A DNA stretch of 32,991 bases from Candidatus Muproteobacteria bacterium RBG_16_65_34. Lineage in GTDB: Bacteria > Pseudomonadota > Gammaproteobacteria > Acidiferrobacterales > Sulfurifustaceae. Where the stretch lies: assembly GCA_001785115.1 (NCBI GenBank), contig MFSU01000059.1, forward strand, positions 1 through 32,991, given 5' to 3'. A program made the position numbers and the translations under genes. Of this stretch, positions 23,912-32,879 are shown one piece after another (the first letter of the stretch is position 1; every line of letters begins with the position of its first letter). Under the pieces are notes generated by a model. It worked only from the letters and a program-made list of their open reading frames with translations. It did no database searches and was not told the DNA's origin.

Positions 23912-25026
23912 CGCGCCACGGTGCGCGCCCGGATCCGGGTCGAAGCGTGCTCATCATGGCCGGCGGCACGGGCGGGCACGTGTTCCCGGGCCTGGCCGTG
24001 GCGCGCCGGCTGCGCGAGCAGAGCGTGAACGTCGTGTGGCTCGGCACGCGCGAGGGCATCGAGGCGCGCGTGGTGCCGCCCGCCGGGATCGAGATCGAGT
24101 ACATCCAGATCCGCGGCCTGCGCGGCGGCGGCGTGTTGCGCTGGCTGCTGCTGCCGTTGCGGCTGAACGTCGCGATGCTGCAGGCGTTTCGCATCCTGCG
24201 CCGGCGCCGGCCGGACGCGGTGCTCGCGATGGGTGGTTTCGCCGCCGGTCCGGGCGGCATGATGGCGAGCCTGCTCGGCATTCCGCTCGTGGTGCACGAG
24301 CAAAACGCCATTCCCGGTTTCACCAATCGCCTGCTCGCGCGTCTCGCCGACCGCGTGCTGTGCGCCTTCCCGGCCGCGTTCGGCGGGCTCGCCAAGGCCT
24401 ACCACGTGGGCAACCCGGTGCGGCGCGAGATCGCGCAGTTGCCGGCGCCGGGCGAGCGGCTCGCGAACCGCCGCGGGCGGTTGCGCCTGCTCATCGTCGG
24501 CGGCAGCCAGGGTGCGACGGTGTTTAACGAGGTGATGCCGGAAGCGATCCGGAGCATGCCCGAGTCGGAGCGGCCGGAGGTCTGGCATCAGTGCGGGCGC
24601 GACAATCTCACCACCGTTCAACAGCAATACGAATCACGAATCATGAATCATGAGTCACGAGTCCGCGTGAGTGAGTTCATCGATGACATGGCCGCGGCCT
24701 ACGCTTGGGCCGACGTGGTGCTGTGCCGTGCCGGCGCCATGACCATCGCCGAGCTGGCGGCCGCGGGCGCGGCTTCGATCCTCGTGCCGTATCCGCATGC
24801 GGCGGACGACCATCAGACGGCGAACGCGCAGTACCTGGCCGGGCGCGCGGCGGCGACGCTGCTGCCGCAGACCGAATTCAGCGCCGCGCGCGTGCGCGCA
24901 TTGCTCGCCGACCTCGCGGCCAACCGCGAGGTGATTCTTCGAATGGCGCAGGCCGCGCGCGGTTGTGCCATCGCCGATGCCGACGAGGTCGTGGCGCGCG
25001 AATGTCTGGAGGCCATCCATGCGTGA
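23908..25026 (+). CDS. murG: lipid II synthase MurG (UDP-GlcNAc transferase)
   Basis: The product has 372 residues from ATG 23908. The N-terminal domain has [29 protein letters not shown] and [16 protein letters not shown]. The C-terminal domain has [49 protein letters not shown] and [12 protein letters not shown]. It adds GlcNAc to lipid I. Residues about 242-252 ([11 protein letters not shown]) come from a short dispersed repeat and make this linker a few residues longer than in E. coli, just before FIDDM. The core motifs are intact, so the enzyme is probably active. Confidence 0.95.
   Translation: MTRHGARPDPGRSVLIMAGGTGGHVFPGLAVARRLREQSVNVVWLGTREGIEARVVPPAGIEIEYIQIRGLRGGGVLRWLLLPLRLNVAMLQAFRILRRRRPDAVLAMGGFAAGPGGMMASLLGIPLVVHEQNAIPGFTNRLLARLADRVLCAFPAAFGGLAKAYHVGNPVRREIAQLPAPGERLANRRGRLRLLIVGGSQGATVFNEVMPEAIRSMPESERPEVWHQCGRDNLTTVQQQYESRIMNHESRVRVSEFIDDMAAAYAWADVVLCRAGAMTIAELAAAGAASILVPYPHAADDHQTANAQYLAGRAAATLLPQTEFSAARVRALLADLAANREVILRMAQAARGCAIADADEVVARECLEAIHA
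24631..24662 (+). repeat. short degenerate tandem repeat ('GAATCATGAATCATGAGTCA') in frame inside murG
   Basis: Units of GAATCACGAATC, ATGAATCATGAGTC and ACGAGT follow each other here. The AT-rich run stands out against the high-GC gene around it. Sequences of this 'ATCACGAATCACGAATC' type recur as intergenic repeats in many bacteria. Here it is translated as [10 protein letters not shown]. Confidence 0.65.
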
Positions 25027-26419
25027 TCGGGTACGGCGCGTGCATTTCGTCGGGATCGGCGGGGCCGGCATGTGCGGGATCGCCGAGGTGCTCGCGAACC
25101 TCGAGTTCGAGGTCTCCGGCTCCGATGTGCGCGAGTCGGCCAATACGAAACGCCTGGAATCGCTCGGCGCGCGGATTCATATCGGACACGACGCTCGGTG
25201 GGTCGCGGGCGCGGAGGTGGTCGTGGTGTCCTCGGCGGTGGCCGAGGCCAATCCGGAGGTGGCGGCGGCGCACGCGGCCAAGATCCCGGTGATCCCGCGC
25301 GCCGAGATGCTGGGCGAACTGATGCGCTTGCAGCGCGGGATCGCCATCGCCGGCACGCACGGCAAGACGACGACCACGAGCCTCGCGGCCAGTTGCCTCG
25401 CCGAGGGCGGGCTCGATCCGACCTTCGTGATCGGCGGGCGGTTGAACAGCGCCGGGGCCAACGCGCGCCTCGGGCGCGGCGCATATCTCGTGGCCGAGGC
25501 CGATGAGAGCGATGCGTCGTTCCTGTCGCTGCAGCCGTTCATGGCGGTGGTGACCAATATCGACGCCGACCATATGAGCACCTATGGTGGCGACTTCGGG
25601 CGGCTCAAGCAGGCATTCGTCGAGTTCCTGCACCACCTGCCGTTCTACGGACTCGCGGTGCTGTGTCTCGACGACCCGGTGGTGCGCGAGATTTTGCCGG
25701 CGGTGCACAAGCCGATGCTCACCTACGGCGAGAGCCCCGAGGCCGATGTGCGCGCGACCGACATCCGCGCCGACGGCCTCAAGATGCATTTCGCGGTTTC
25801 GATGAAAGGCGAGGCCGGCTGGCTCGCGGTCACGCTCAACCAGCCGGGCCGGCACAACGTGCTCAATGCGCTCGCGGCGATCGCGGTTGCCAACGAGCTC
25901 GGCGTGGGCAAGGACGCGATCGCCAGGGCACTCGCCGCCTTCTCCGGCATCGGCCGGCGGTTCCAGGTCAACGGGACGATCGCGCGCGCCGGCGGCGACG
26001 TGATCCTGGTGGACGATTACGGCCATCACCCGCGCGAGATCGCGGCCACGGTGGAGGCGGCGCGCCGCGGTTGGCCGCAGCGGCGCCTGGTCGTCGTGTT
26101 CCAGCCGCACCGCTACACGCGCACGCACGATCTGCTCGATGACTTCAGCGCCGTGCTGTCCGAGCTCGAAATCGTGCTGGTGACGGAGGTGTACGCCGCG
26201 GGCGAGAAACCCATCGGTGGCGCCGACGGGCGCGCGCTCTGCCGCGCCATCCGCGCCCGCGGCAAGGTCGATCCCATATTCGTGCCGGAGGTGAATCAAC
26301 TGCCGCAGGTGCTCGATGGGCTGCTGCGCGGAAACGACGTGCTGCTCACCCTCGGGGCAGGCGACATCGGGCGCGTCGCGGCGAGTCTCCCGCAGGCGCT
26401 TTCGCGGGGGGCTCCATGA
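25019..26419 (+). CDS. murC: UDP-MurNAc:L-alanine ligase MurC
   Basis: The product has 466 residues from ATG 25019, overlapping the murG end by eight bases. The N-terminal domain is [18 protein letters not shown], and [14 protein letters not shown] follows. The ATP loop is [16 protein letters not shown] (about 113-128), then [42 protein letters not shown] and [14 protein letters not shown]. It attaches the first amino acid of the stem peptide. Length and motifs are normal. The stop overlaps murB. Confidence 0.96.
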   Translation: MRDRVRRVHFVGIGGAGMCGIAEVLANLEFEVSGSDVRESANTKRLESLGARIHIGHDARWVAGAEVVVVSSAVAEANPEVAAAHAAKIPVIPRAEMLGELMRLQRGIAIAGTHGKTTTTSLAASCLAEGGLDPTFVIGGRLNSAGANARLGRGAYLVAEADESDASFLSLQPFMAVVTNIDADHMSTYGGDFGRLKQAFVEFLHHLPFYGLAVLCLDDPVVREILPAVHKPMLTYGESPEADVRATDIRADGLKMHFAVSMKGEAGWLAVTLNQPGRHNVLNALAAIAVANELGVGKDAIARALAAFSGIGRRFQVNGTIARAGGDVILVDDYGHHPREIAATVEAARRGWPQRRLVVVFQPHRYTRTHDLLDDFSAVLSELEIVLVTEVYAAGEKPIGGADGRALCRAIRARGKVDPIFVPEVNQLPQVLDGLLRGNDVLLTLGAGDIGRVAASLPQALSRGAP

Positions 26420-27312
26420 TGCCGGCGGCGGCCCCGAGCCTGCGGGGACAGCTATTAAGGAGCGAGCCCATGAGCCGGCACACGAGTTGGCGCGTGGGCG
26501 GTCCGGCGGATCGGCTGTATATCCCCGCCGACCTTGAGGACCTCGCGGCGTTTTTAGCGAGCCTGCCACCGCAGGAGCCGCTTGCCTGGGTGGGACTCGG
26601 GAGCAATCTTTTGGTACGCGACGGCGGCGTGCGCGGCACGGTGGTCATGACCAGCGGGGCGTTGAGCAAACTGGATCTCATCGGCGAGGCGCTCGTGCGC
26701 GCCGAGGCCGGGGTCGCGAGCGCCAAGGTCGCGCGCTTCTGCGTGGACCAGGGACTCACCGGCGCCGAGTTCCTCGCCGGCATCCCCGGCACCGTGGGCG
26801 GGGCGCTGGCGATGAACGCCGGCGCCTTCGGCGGCGAGACCTGGAACATCGTCGCGGCGGTGGAAACCATCGACCATCGCGGCGCGCTGCGCGTGCGCCC
26901 GCCCGCGGACTACCGGATCGGCTACCGCGCGCTCAGCGGACCGGCGGGCGAGTGGTTTGTCGCCGGGCATTTCCGGCTGCGCGCGGGCGATGCGGCGCAC
27001 GGCAAGACGCTTATTAAATCGCTGCTCGCCCGGCGCGGTGCCAGCCAGCCGACCCAACTGCCCAACGCGGGCTCGGTGTTCAAGAACCCGCAGGGCGATT
27101 TCGCCGCGCGCCTGATCGAGACCGCGGGCCTCAAGGGCGCGTGCGTCGGCCGCGCCTGCGTCTCCGAGCTGCACGCGAACTTCATCGTGAATAACGGCGG
27201 CGCGACCGCCGCGGACATCGAGCGCTTGATCGCCCGCGTGCAGGCGGAAGTGGAGAAGCGGCACGGCATCAAACTGGAACCAGAGGTGCGGGTAATCGGT
27301 GAAAAGGATTAG
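26416..27312 (+). CDS. murB: UDP-N-acetylenolpyruvoylglucosamine reductase MurB (short type)
   Basis: The product has 298 residues; ATG 26416 overlaps the murC stop, and ATG 26419 is an adjacent alternative. The FAD-binding domain has [35 protein letters not shown] and [19 protein letters not shown]. The C-terminal domain has [19 protein letters not shown], with the proton-donor serine, and ELHANFIVN. The length and motif set fit the type II MurB of Bacillus-like enzymes rather than the longer E. coli type I. It reduces the enolpyruvyl group to make UDP-MurNAc with NADPH. Confidence 0.95.
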   Translation: MMPAAAPSLRGQLLRSEPMSRHTSWRVGGPADRLYIPADLEDLAAFLASLPPQEPLAWVGLGSNLLVRDGGVRGTVVMTSGALSKLDLIGEALVRAEAGVASAKVARFCVDQGLTGAEFLAGIPGTVGGALAMNAGAFGGETWNIVAAVETIDHRGALRVRPPADYRIGYRALSGPAGEWFVAGHFRLRAGDAAHGKTLIKSLLARRGASQPTQLPNAGSVFKNPQGDFAARLIETAGLKGACVGRACVSELHANFIVNNGGATAADIERLIARVQAEVEKRHGIKLEPEVRVIGEKD

Positions 27313-27325
27313 AAATGATTCTTGA

Positions 27326-27413
27326 AACCGCAGATGAACGCAGATGAACGCGGATATGAATATGAAAAGATCTGTTGATTTTTATCTGCGTGTATCTGCG
27401 TTCATCTGCGGTT
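27326..27413. repeat. palindromic intergenic element ('CCGCAGATGAACGCAGATG' type) between murB and ddlB
   Basis: AACCGCAGATGAACGCAGAT from 27326 is mirrored by ATCTGCGTTCATCTGCGGTT ending at 27413. The same core as in 2182-2341 is present. It fills the 27313-27428 gap. The hairpin lies about 15 bases ahead of the ddlB start codon, so it may affect ddlB translation. The peptide FICVYLRSSAV encoded by the right arm is a common false extension of genes next to this element. Confidence 0.8.
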
Positions 27414-27428
27414 GCTTTAGGTGTTCTT

Positions 27429-28343
27429 ATGGGAACTGAAAATTTCGGCAAGGTGGCGGTGTTGATGGGTGGGCTCTCCGCCGAGCGCGAGGTGTCGCTC
27501 AAGAGCGGCAGCGCGGTGCTTGCGGCCTTGAAACGCAAGGGCGTGGACGCCCACGGGATCGATGCCGGACGCGATGTGCTGCGCCGGCTGGAGGACGGAA
27601 AGTTCGATCGCGCGTTCATCGCACTGCACGGGCGCGGGGGCGAAGACGGCGTGATCCAGGGGGCGCTCGAGGTGCTGGGACTGCCCTACACCGGCAGCGG
27701 GGTGCTCGCCTCGGCGCTCGGGATGGACAAGCTGCGCTGCAAGCAGTTGTGGCAGACCGTAGGCATCCGCACGCCGGAATACTATGTGCTCGCCCCGGAC
27801 ACCGATCCCGCCGGCGTCGGCAAGTGGCTCGGGTTCCCCGTGGTGATCAAACCCTCGCGCGAGGGTTCGAGCCTCGGCATCACCCTGGTGGCCTCGAGCG
27901 AGCAGTTTCGCGCGGCCTTCGAGCAGGCGGCGCGGTACGACTCAACGGTGCTCGCGGAGCGCTACATCCGCGGCCAGGAGATCACTGCCGCCATCCTGGA
28001 ACACCAGGAACTGCCGCTCATACGCATCGAAACGCCGCGGGCGTTTTACGACTACGAGGCCAAGTACCTGCGCGACGACACGCGCTACCTCTGTCCCTCG
28101 GGACTGGCGCCGGAGCAGGAGACCGAGATCAGGCGCCTGGCGCGGCTGGCCTTCGATGCGCTCGGCTGCGCCGGCTGGGGGCGGGTGGATTTTCTGGTGG
28201 ATGAGGCGGGCACGGCCTATGTGCTCGAGGTGAACACGGTGCCGGGCATGACCGACCACAGCCTCGTGCCGATGGCGGCGCGCGCGGCCGGCATCGACTT
28301 CGACGAACTGGTGGTGCGCATCCTGGAGGCTTCTTTTTTATGA
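27429..28343 (+). CDS. ddlB: D-alanine:D-alanine ligase DdlB
   Basis: The product has 304 residues from ATG 27429 (MGTENFGKVAVLMGGLSAER). I reject the longer frame from 27375 because its N-terminus is repeat sequence. ATP-grasp signatures are ALHGRGGEDGVIQGALEVLG, PYTGSGVLASALGMDK, VIKPSREGSSLGITLV, CAGWGRVDFLVDEAG and EVNTVPGMTDHSLVP. It makes D-Ala-D-Ala for MurF. Length matches the E. coli enzyme. The stop overlaps the ftsQ start (ATGA), and that ATG belongs to a dispersed repeat. Confidence 0.96.
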   Translation: MGTENFGKVAVLMGGLSAEREVSLKSGSAVLAALKRKGVDAHGIDAGRDVLRRLEDGKFDRAFIALHGRGGEDGVIQGALEVLGLPYTGSGVLASALGMDKLRCKQLWQTVGIRTPEYYVLAPDTDPAGVGKWLGFPVVIKPSREGSSLGITLVASSEQFRAAFEQAARYDSTVLAERYIRGQEITAAILEHQELPLIRIETPRAFYDYEAKYLRDDTRYLCPSGLAPEQETEIRRLARLAFDALGCAGWGRVDFLVDEAGTAYVLEVNTVPGMTDHSLVPMAARAAGIDFDELVVRILEASFL

Positions 28344-28380
28344 CAGGACGAACGAGCGAAGCGAGTAGGGCTTCCTTCAC
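28340..28380 (+). repeat. dispersed start-codon repeat, ftsQ copy
   Basis: It begins ATGACAGGACGAACGAGCG and continues GCGAGTAGGGCTTCCTTCACGG. It is identical over 38 bases to 3826-3789 on the other strand except for one base, and its tail (TTCACGGC) also matches copy B of the glcD-like gene. It provides the ftsQ start codon and the first 13 residues (MTGRTSEASRASF), and the ddlB stop (TGA at 28341). Confidence 0.85.
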
Positions 28381-29134
28381 GGCGCACGCTGAGCAGGCGC
28401 AAACACCGACCGCGGCGCTGTTCCGGCCGATGGTCGCGCTGTTTCTCGGGCTCGCGGCGCTCACGGCCGCGCTGCTCGCCCTGGATTGGCTGCTGAGTGC
28501 GGAGCGTTTTGCGGTGCAGCGGATCCGTTTCGAGGGCGAGTTCCGGCACGTGACGCAGCCGGAGCTCGATGCGGCGGTACGGGAGGTGGCGCGCGGCAAC
28601 ATCCTGCTGCTGGACCTCGCCGCCGTGCGGCGCGCCGTGGAATCGCTGCCGTGGGTGTACTCGGCCTCGGTGCGCAGGCGCTGGCCGCAGGACCTTGACG
28701 TCCGTTTCACCGAGCAGCGGCTCATCGCGCGCTGGGGCGAGGACGCCTGGGTGAATCAGGGGGATCGGGTGGTGCGCGTGCGCGGCGCGGATCTGCCGCG
28801 GGATCTCCCGCGGCTCGATGGGCCGGAGGGCGCGCAGGCGCTGGTGCGGGAGCGGTTCGAGGCGTTTGGCCGCATCCTGACGGCGTCGGGCCGCAAGCTC
28901 GAGCGCCTGACATTGACGCCGCGGCGTTCCTGGCGCCTCGATCTCGACACGGGTCTGACGCTGGTGCTCGACCGCGAGGTTCCGGAGCGCAAGCTCGAGC
29001 GTTTCGCCCGCGCCTATGCCCGGGGATTTGCGCGCGAGGCGCAGCGCATGAAGCAGGTAGATCTGCGGTACACCAACGGGTTCGCCGTGCAGTGGCGCGA
29101 CGCACGCCCGATACCCGGTATGAAAGGGGGCTGA
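28340..29134 (+). CDS. ftsQ: cell division protein FtsQ
   Basis: The product has 264 residues. It has a cytoplasmic tail of about 30 residues, one membrane helix (MVALFLGLAALTAALLALDW, about 31-50), then a POTRA domain (RFAVQRIRFEGEFRHVTQPEL through SLPWVYSASVRRRWPQDLDV) and a beta domain. FtsQ recruits FtsL and FtsB and helps trigger septal synthesis. The first 13 residues are dispersed-repeat sequence. The next ATG in frame is at residue 31, at the membrane helix, so the repeat's ATG is probably the real start. The gene sits in the usual ddlB-ftsQ-ftsA order. Confidence 0.94.
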   Translation: MTGRTSEASRASFTAHAEQAQTPTAALFRPMVALFLGLAALTAALLALDWLLSAERFAVQRIRFEGEFRHVTQPELDAAVREVARGNILLLDLAAVRRAVESLPWVYSASVRRRWPQDLDVRFTEQRLIARWGEDAWVNQGDRVVRVRGADLPRDLPRLDGPEGAQALVRERFEAFGRILTASGRKLERLTLTPRRSWRLDLDTGLTLVLDREVPERKLERFARAYARGFAREAQRMKQVDLRYTNGFAVQWRDARPIPGMKGG

Positions 29135-29136
29135 CT

Positions 29137-30378
29137 ATGGCGAAGAAAGACGATGCGAAGCTGATCGTGGGACTCGATATCGGCACCTCCAAGGTGCTGG
29201 CGATCGTGGGTGAGATATCGCCCACCGGCGAGGTCGAGATCGTCGGCGTGGGGCACCACCCCTCGCGCGGTATGAAAAAGGGGGTGGTGGTCAATATCGA
29301 GTCCACGGTGCAGTCGATCCAGCGCGCGGTCGAGGAGGCCGAGCTCATGGCCGGCTGCCAGATTCACTCGGTGTACGCCGGCATCGCCGGCTCGCACATC
29401 TCGAGCTTCAACTCACACGGGATCGTGGCGATCAAGGACAAGGAGGTCGGTCCCGGGGATGTCGAGCGCGTGATCGAGGCGGCACGCGCGCTTGCGATTC
29501 CGACGGATCAGAAGGTGCTGCACATCCTGCCGCAGGAATTCATCATCGACAAGCAGGAAGGCATCCGCGAGCCGATCGGCATGAGCGGTGTGCGCCTCGA
29601 GGCCAAGGTGCACATCGTCACGGGCGCGGTCTCCGCCGCGCAGAACATCATCAAGTGCGTGCGTCGCTGCGGGCTCGAGGTGGATGACATCATCCTGGAG
29701 CAGCTCGCCTCCAGCATATCCACGCTCACCGAGGACGAGAAGGAGTTGGGCGTGTGCCTGGTCGACATCGGCGGCGGCACCACCGACATTTCGGTGTTCA
29801 CCGAAGGCGCGATCCGCCATACCGCGGTGATCCCGATCGCGGGCGATCAGGTGACGAACGACATCGCGGTGGCGCTGCGCACGCCGACGCAGAATGCCGA
29901 GGACATCAAGAAGAAATACGGCTGCGCGCTGACGCAGCTTGCGAACCGCGACGAGACCATCGAGGTGTCGAGCGTGGGCGACCGTCCGCCCAGGAAGCTC
30001 TCGCGCCAGACGCTCGCCGAGGTGATCGAACCGAGGATCGAGGAGCTGTACGGACTTGTTCAGGCGGAGCTTCGACGCAGCGGTTTCGAGGACACGATCG
30101 GCTCGGGGATCGTATTGACCGGCGGCAGCGCCAAGATGGAGGGCATGGTCGATCTGGCGGAGGAGGTGTTCCACATGCCGGTGCGTTTGGGGCTGCCGCA
30201 GTACGTCGGCGGCTTGAAGGGTGTGGTGCAAAACCCGATCTTCGCCACCGGCGTGGGGCTGGTGCTGTTCGGCGCCAGGTGCCGCGAGGGCAAGCAGTAT
30301 GTGAGTCATGTGGCGCCGGCCGCCGGGATGCGGGGCATGTTCGACAAGATGAAGAGCTGGTTTCAGGGCAATTTTTAA
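29137..30378 (+). CDS. ftsA: cell division protein FtsA (actin-like)
   Basis: The product has 413 residues from ATG 29137, two bases after the ftsQ stop; GAAAGGGGG lies upstream as a possible ribosome binding site. Actin-fold motifs are IVGLDIGTSKVLAIVGEI, CLVDIGGGTTDISVF and SGIVLTGGSAKMEGMVDL. The C-terminus ends GMFDKMKSWFQGNF, the amphipathic helix that binds the inner membrane. FtsA tethers FtsZ filaments to the membrane and passes the assembly signal to FtsQ, FtsL and FtsW. Length is normal. Confidence 0.97.
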   Translation: MAKKDDAKLIVGLDIGTSKVLAIVGEISPTGEVEIVGVGHHPSRGMKKGVVVNIESTVQSIQRAVEEAELMAGCQIHSVYAGIAGSHISSFNSHGIVAIKDKEVGPGDVERVIEAARALAIPTDQKVLHILPQEFIIDKQEGIREPIGMSGVRLEAKVHIVTGAVSAAQNIIKCVRRCGLEVDDIILEQLASSISTLTEDEKELGVCLVDIGGGTTDISVFTEGAIRHTAVIPIAGDQVTNDIAVALRTPTQNAEDIKKKYGCALTQLANRDETIEVSSVGDRPPRKLSRQTLAEVIEPRIEELYGLVQAELRRSGFEDTIGSGIVLTGGSAKMEGMVDLAEEVFHMPVRLGLPQYVGGLKGVVQNPIFATGVGLVLFGARCREGKQYVSHVAPAAGMRGMFDKMKSWFQGNF

Positions 30379-30382
30379 TGGG

Positions 30383-30474
30383 GACGTTTACCGACTCACC
30401 TCTCCCCTTGTGGGAGAGGATGGGAGAGGGGGAGGGAGACGTTCACCGATTTGGTCGGGCAAGGGTGAGGGGGT
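30383..30474 (+). repeat. palindromic repeat between ftsA and ftsZ, related to the murE insert
   Basis: CCGACTCACCTCTCCCC, then GTGGGAGAGGATGGGAGAGG (30391-30437), is close in sequence and order to the murE unit. The element is flanked by a direct repeat: GACGTTTACCGACT at 30383 and GACGTTCACCGATT at 30439. A GCAAGGGTGAGGGGGTAAC tail follows. It sits in the 30379-30525 gap, upstream of the ftsZ ribosome binding site, where E. coli has ftsZ promoters inside ftsA instead. Confidence 0.8.
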
Positions 30475-30525
30475 AACAAGCAGCGATGCAAACAGCAACA
30501 CCAACTTTCTCTAGGAGACAGCACA

Positions 30526-31659
30526 ATGTTTGAACTTATGGATACCTACGGTCAGCAGGCCGTGATCAAGGTCATCGGTGTAGGCGGTGGCGGCGGCAAC
30601 GCCGTCGACCATATGGTCGTCGCCAACATTGATGGGGTGGAGTTCATCAACGCCAACACCGACGCGCAGGCGCTCAGGCGATCGCAGGCGAAGACCATCC
30701 TGCAGCTTGGGACGAACCTCACAAAGGGTCTGGGCTGCGGGGCCGACCCCAATATCGGGCGCCAGGCGGCGGTCGAGGACCGCGAGCGCCTCGCCGAGGC
30801 GCTCGCCGGCGCCGATATGGTGTTCATCACCGCCGGCATGGGTGGCGGCACCGGCACCGGCGCGGCGCCCGTGGTGGCGCAGGTGGCGAAGGACATGGGG
30901 ATCCTCACCGTCGCGGTCGTCACGAAGCCCTTTCCCTTCGAGGGCCGCAAGCGCATGGGCATCGCGGAGCAGGGGATCAGGGATCTCGCGGAGTACGTCG
31001 ACTCCATCATTACGATCCCGAACGACAAGCTCCTCACCGTGCTCGGCAAGGACGTGACGCTCAAGGACGCCTTCAGCAAGGCGAACGAGGTGCTGCAAAA
31101 CGCCGTGCAGGGGATCGCCGAGCTCATCACACGGCCGGGACTTATTAATGTCGATTTCGCCGACGTGCGCACGGTCATGTCGGAGATGGGTATGGCCATC
31201 ATGGGTTCGGCGACGGCCCGGGGCCCGACGCGCGCGCGCGAGGCGGCCCTGGCGGCGGTCTCGAGCCCGTTGCTCGAGGACGTCAACATCTCCGGCGCGC
31301 GGGGCATCCTGGTCAACGTCACCGCGGGTCTGGATATGTCGATCGGCGAGTTCGAGGAAGTGGGCAATACCGTCAAGGAATTCGCCTCGGATGACGCCAC
31401 GGTCGTGATCGGCACCGTGATCGAGCCCGAGATGCGCGAGGAGCTTCGGGTGACCATCGTGGCCACGGGGCTTGGGCACGACAAGCGCAAGCAGCCGTAC
31501 AAAGTGGTAAAAACCGGAACCGGAACAACGGATTATGAACATCTCGATACGCCGACCGTGATCCGCAACCGGCGCATCGAGCGGCAAGCCGGTGCCCGTT
31601 CCGAGGCGGCAGTCGAGTATCTGGATATCCCGGCCTTTCTGCGAAAGCAGGCGGACTGA
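30526..31659 (+). CDS. ftsZ: cell division GTPase FtsZ (tubulin homologue)
   Basis: The product has 377 residues from ATG 30526, with AGGAGA at 30513-30518 as a good ribosome binding site. The GTP-binding signature is GMGGGTGTGAAPVVAQ (about 104-119), with VIGVGGGGGNAVDHM and NANTDAQAL before it. The T7 loop is in NVDFADVRTVM. The C-terminal peptide LDIPAFLRKQAD, which binds FtsA and ZipA, is intact after a linker of about 50 residues. It polymerises into the Z ring. It is separated from ftsA by repeat-containing DNA, so it may have its own expression control. Confidence 0.98.
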   Translation: MFELMDTYGQQAVIKVIGVGGGGGNAVDHMVVANIDGVEFINANTDAQALRRSQAKTILQLGTNLTKGLGCGADPNIGRQAAVEDRERLAEALAGADMVFITAGMGGGTGTGAAPVVAQVAKDMGILTVAVVTKPFPFEGRKRMGIAEQGIRDLAEYVDSIITIPNDKLLTVLGKDVTLKDAFSKANEVLQNAVQGIAELITRPGLINVDFADVRTVMSEMGMAIMGSATARGPTRAREAALAAVSSPLLEDVNISGARGILVNVTAGLDMSIGEFEEVGNTVKEFASDDATVVIGTVIEPEMREELRVTIVATGLGHDKRKQPYKVVKTGTGTTDYEHLDTPTVIRNRRIERQAGARSEAAVEYLDIPAFLRKQAD

Positions 31660-31730
31660 CGCAACCAAGCCGCTGCTTTTTAACCGCTTATCGGGTAAAT
31701 GCACCCGAAGATACGTTTTTTATGATGAAC

Positions 31731-31758
31731 TTGCTGGACAGGGTTAAGGTTTTATCCT
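31731..31758 (+). promoter_or_regulatory. possible lpxC promoter
   Basis: TTGCTG (31731-31736) and TATCCT (31753-31758) with a 16-base spacing lie in the 228-base ftsZ-lpxC gap (31660-31887). The match to consensus is moderate. The gap is less GC-rich than the genes, and a separate lpxC promoter is known in E. coli. No other gene in this gap is supported. Confidence 0.35.
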
Positions 31759-31887
31759 TAAATACGTCCATAAATTCCATTAGTAGAGGATGGCCAGTCC
31801 CGGCGGGCGGCATCTGGGAGTCGGGCTATGCTCACGAGAAAACAATTCTCCGCGCACGCGGAACGGATTCTGTTTCCAAAAAATATA

Positions 31888-32799
31888 ATGATCAAGCAAC
31901 GCACCCTGAAGAATATCATCCGCGCCACGGGCGTCGGACTTCATACAGGCGAAAAGGTATACCTCACGCTGCGACCGGCGCCAGCCGACCGGGGCATTAT
32001 CTTCCGGCGGATCGACCTGCCGGAGCCCATTGAGATTCGGGCCTGCCCGGAGAACGTCTCGGATACGCGTCTTTCCACCACAATCGAGAGCCGTAGCGCA
32101 CGGGTCTCCACCGTCGAGCATCTCATGTCCGCCTTCGCGGGCCTGGGCATCGACAACGCCTATGTCGACCTCACGGCCCCGGAAGTGCCGATCATGGACG
32201 GCAGCGCCGGTCCGTTTGTGTTCCTGATCCAGTCCGCCGGCATCGCGGAGCAGAACGCGCCCAAGCGTTTTATTCGCATCAAGCGCCGGATCGCGATCGA
32301 GGACGGCGACAAGTGGGCCTGCTTCGAGCCGTTCGAGGGTTTCAAGGTCGCCTTCGACATCGACTTCAACCACCCGACATTCCGCAATTCGCGCCAGCGC
32401 GCAGCCGTGGATTTCTCCACCACCTCGTTCGTGAAGGAGATCAGCCGTGCGCGCACCTTCGGCTTCATGGGCGATCTCGAGGCGCTGCGCTCGGCGGGCC
32501 TCGCGCGCGGTGGCGGGCTCGACAACGCCATCGTGCTCGATGATTACCGCATCCTGAACGACGACGGACTGCGTTACGAAGACGAGTTCGTCAAGCACAA
32601 GGTGCTGGACGCCATCGGCGATCTGTACCTGCTCGGGCATCCGCTGATCGGCGCCTTCAGTGCCTATAAATCGGGGCATGCCCTGAACAACCGCCTGTTG
32701 CAGAAACTCGTGGCGAACACCGAGGCTTGGGAGTTGATTACCTACAACGAGAACGACGAAGCGCCCATCACGTTCATACGTACCGTCCCGGCCGTCTAG
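31888..32799 (+). CDS. lpxC: UDP-3-O-acyl-N-acetylglucosamine deacetylase LpxC
   Basis: The product has 303 residues from ATG 31888 ([22 protein letters not shown]), the conserved start of the family; the longer frame to 31828 adds an unrelated 20 residues. Zinc-site and catalytic motifs are [17 protein letters not shown] (His about 79), [18 protein letters not shown] (HxxxD) and [20 protein letters not shown] with the general-acid His. It catalyses the committed step of lipid A synthesis, so the organism makes LPS. Length matches the E. coli enzyme. The stop is 80 bases ahead of the next gene start. Confidence 0.97.
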   Translation: MIKQRTLKNIIRATGVGLHTGEKVYLTLRPAPADRGIIFRRIDLPEPIEIRACPENVSDTRLSTTIESRSARVSTVEHLMSAFAGLGIDNAYVDLTAPEVPIMDGSAGPFVFLIQSAGIAEQNAPKRFIRIKRRIAIEDGDKWACFEPFEGFKVAFDIDFNHPTFRNSRQRAAVDFSTTSFVKEISRARTFGFMGDLEALRSAGLARGGGLDNAIVLDDYRILNDDGLRYEDEFVKHKVLDAIGDLYLLGHPLIGAFSAYKSGHALNNRLLQKLVANTEAWELITYNENDEAPITFIRTVPAV

Positions 32800-32879
32800 T
32801 TAGGGCGGTTGGGCAGAAGCCGCTGGCTCTGTAACTTGAACTTGGCGTAAACAAGGTAAAAAACTTTAATTAAACCGCC

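Noticed and set aside
27375-27428. Longer ddlB start giving an FICVYLRSSAV N-terminus
   Set aside because: Those residues are translated from the right arm of a palindromic repeat. Family alignment starts at the KVAVLMGGLSAER segment, just after ATG 27429.
31722-32033. A 103-residue plus-strand frame across the ftsZ-lpxC gap
   Set aside because: Most of it is a shifted reading of the lpxC start. There are no motifs and no ribosome binding site.
32800-32879. Terminator after lpxC
   Set aside because: GGCGGTT and AAGCCGC can form a bulged stem, but no T-tract follows and pairing is imperfect.
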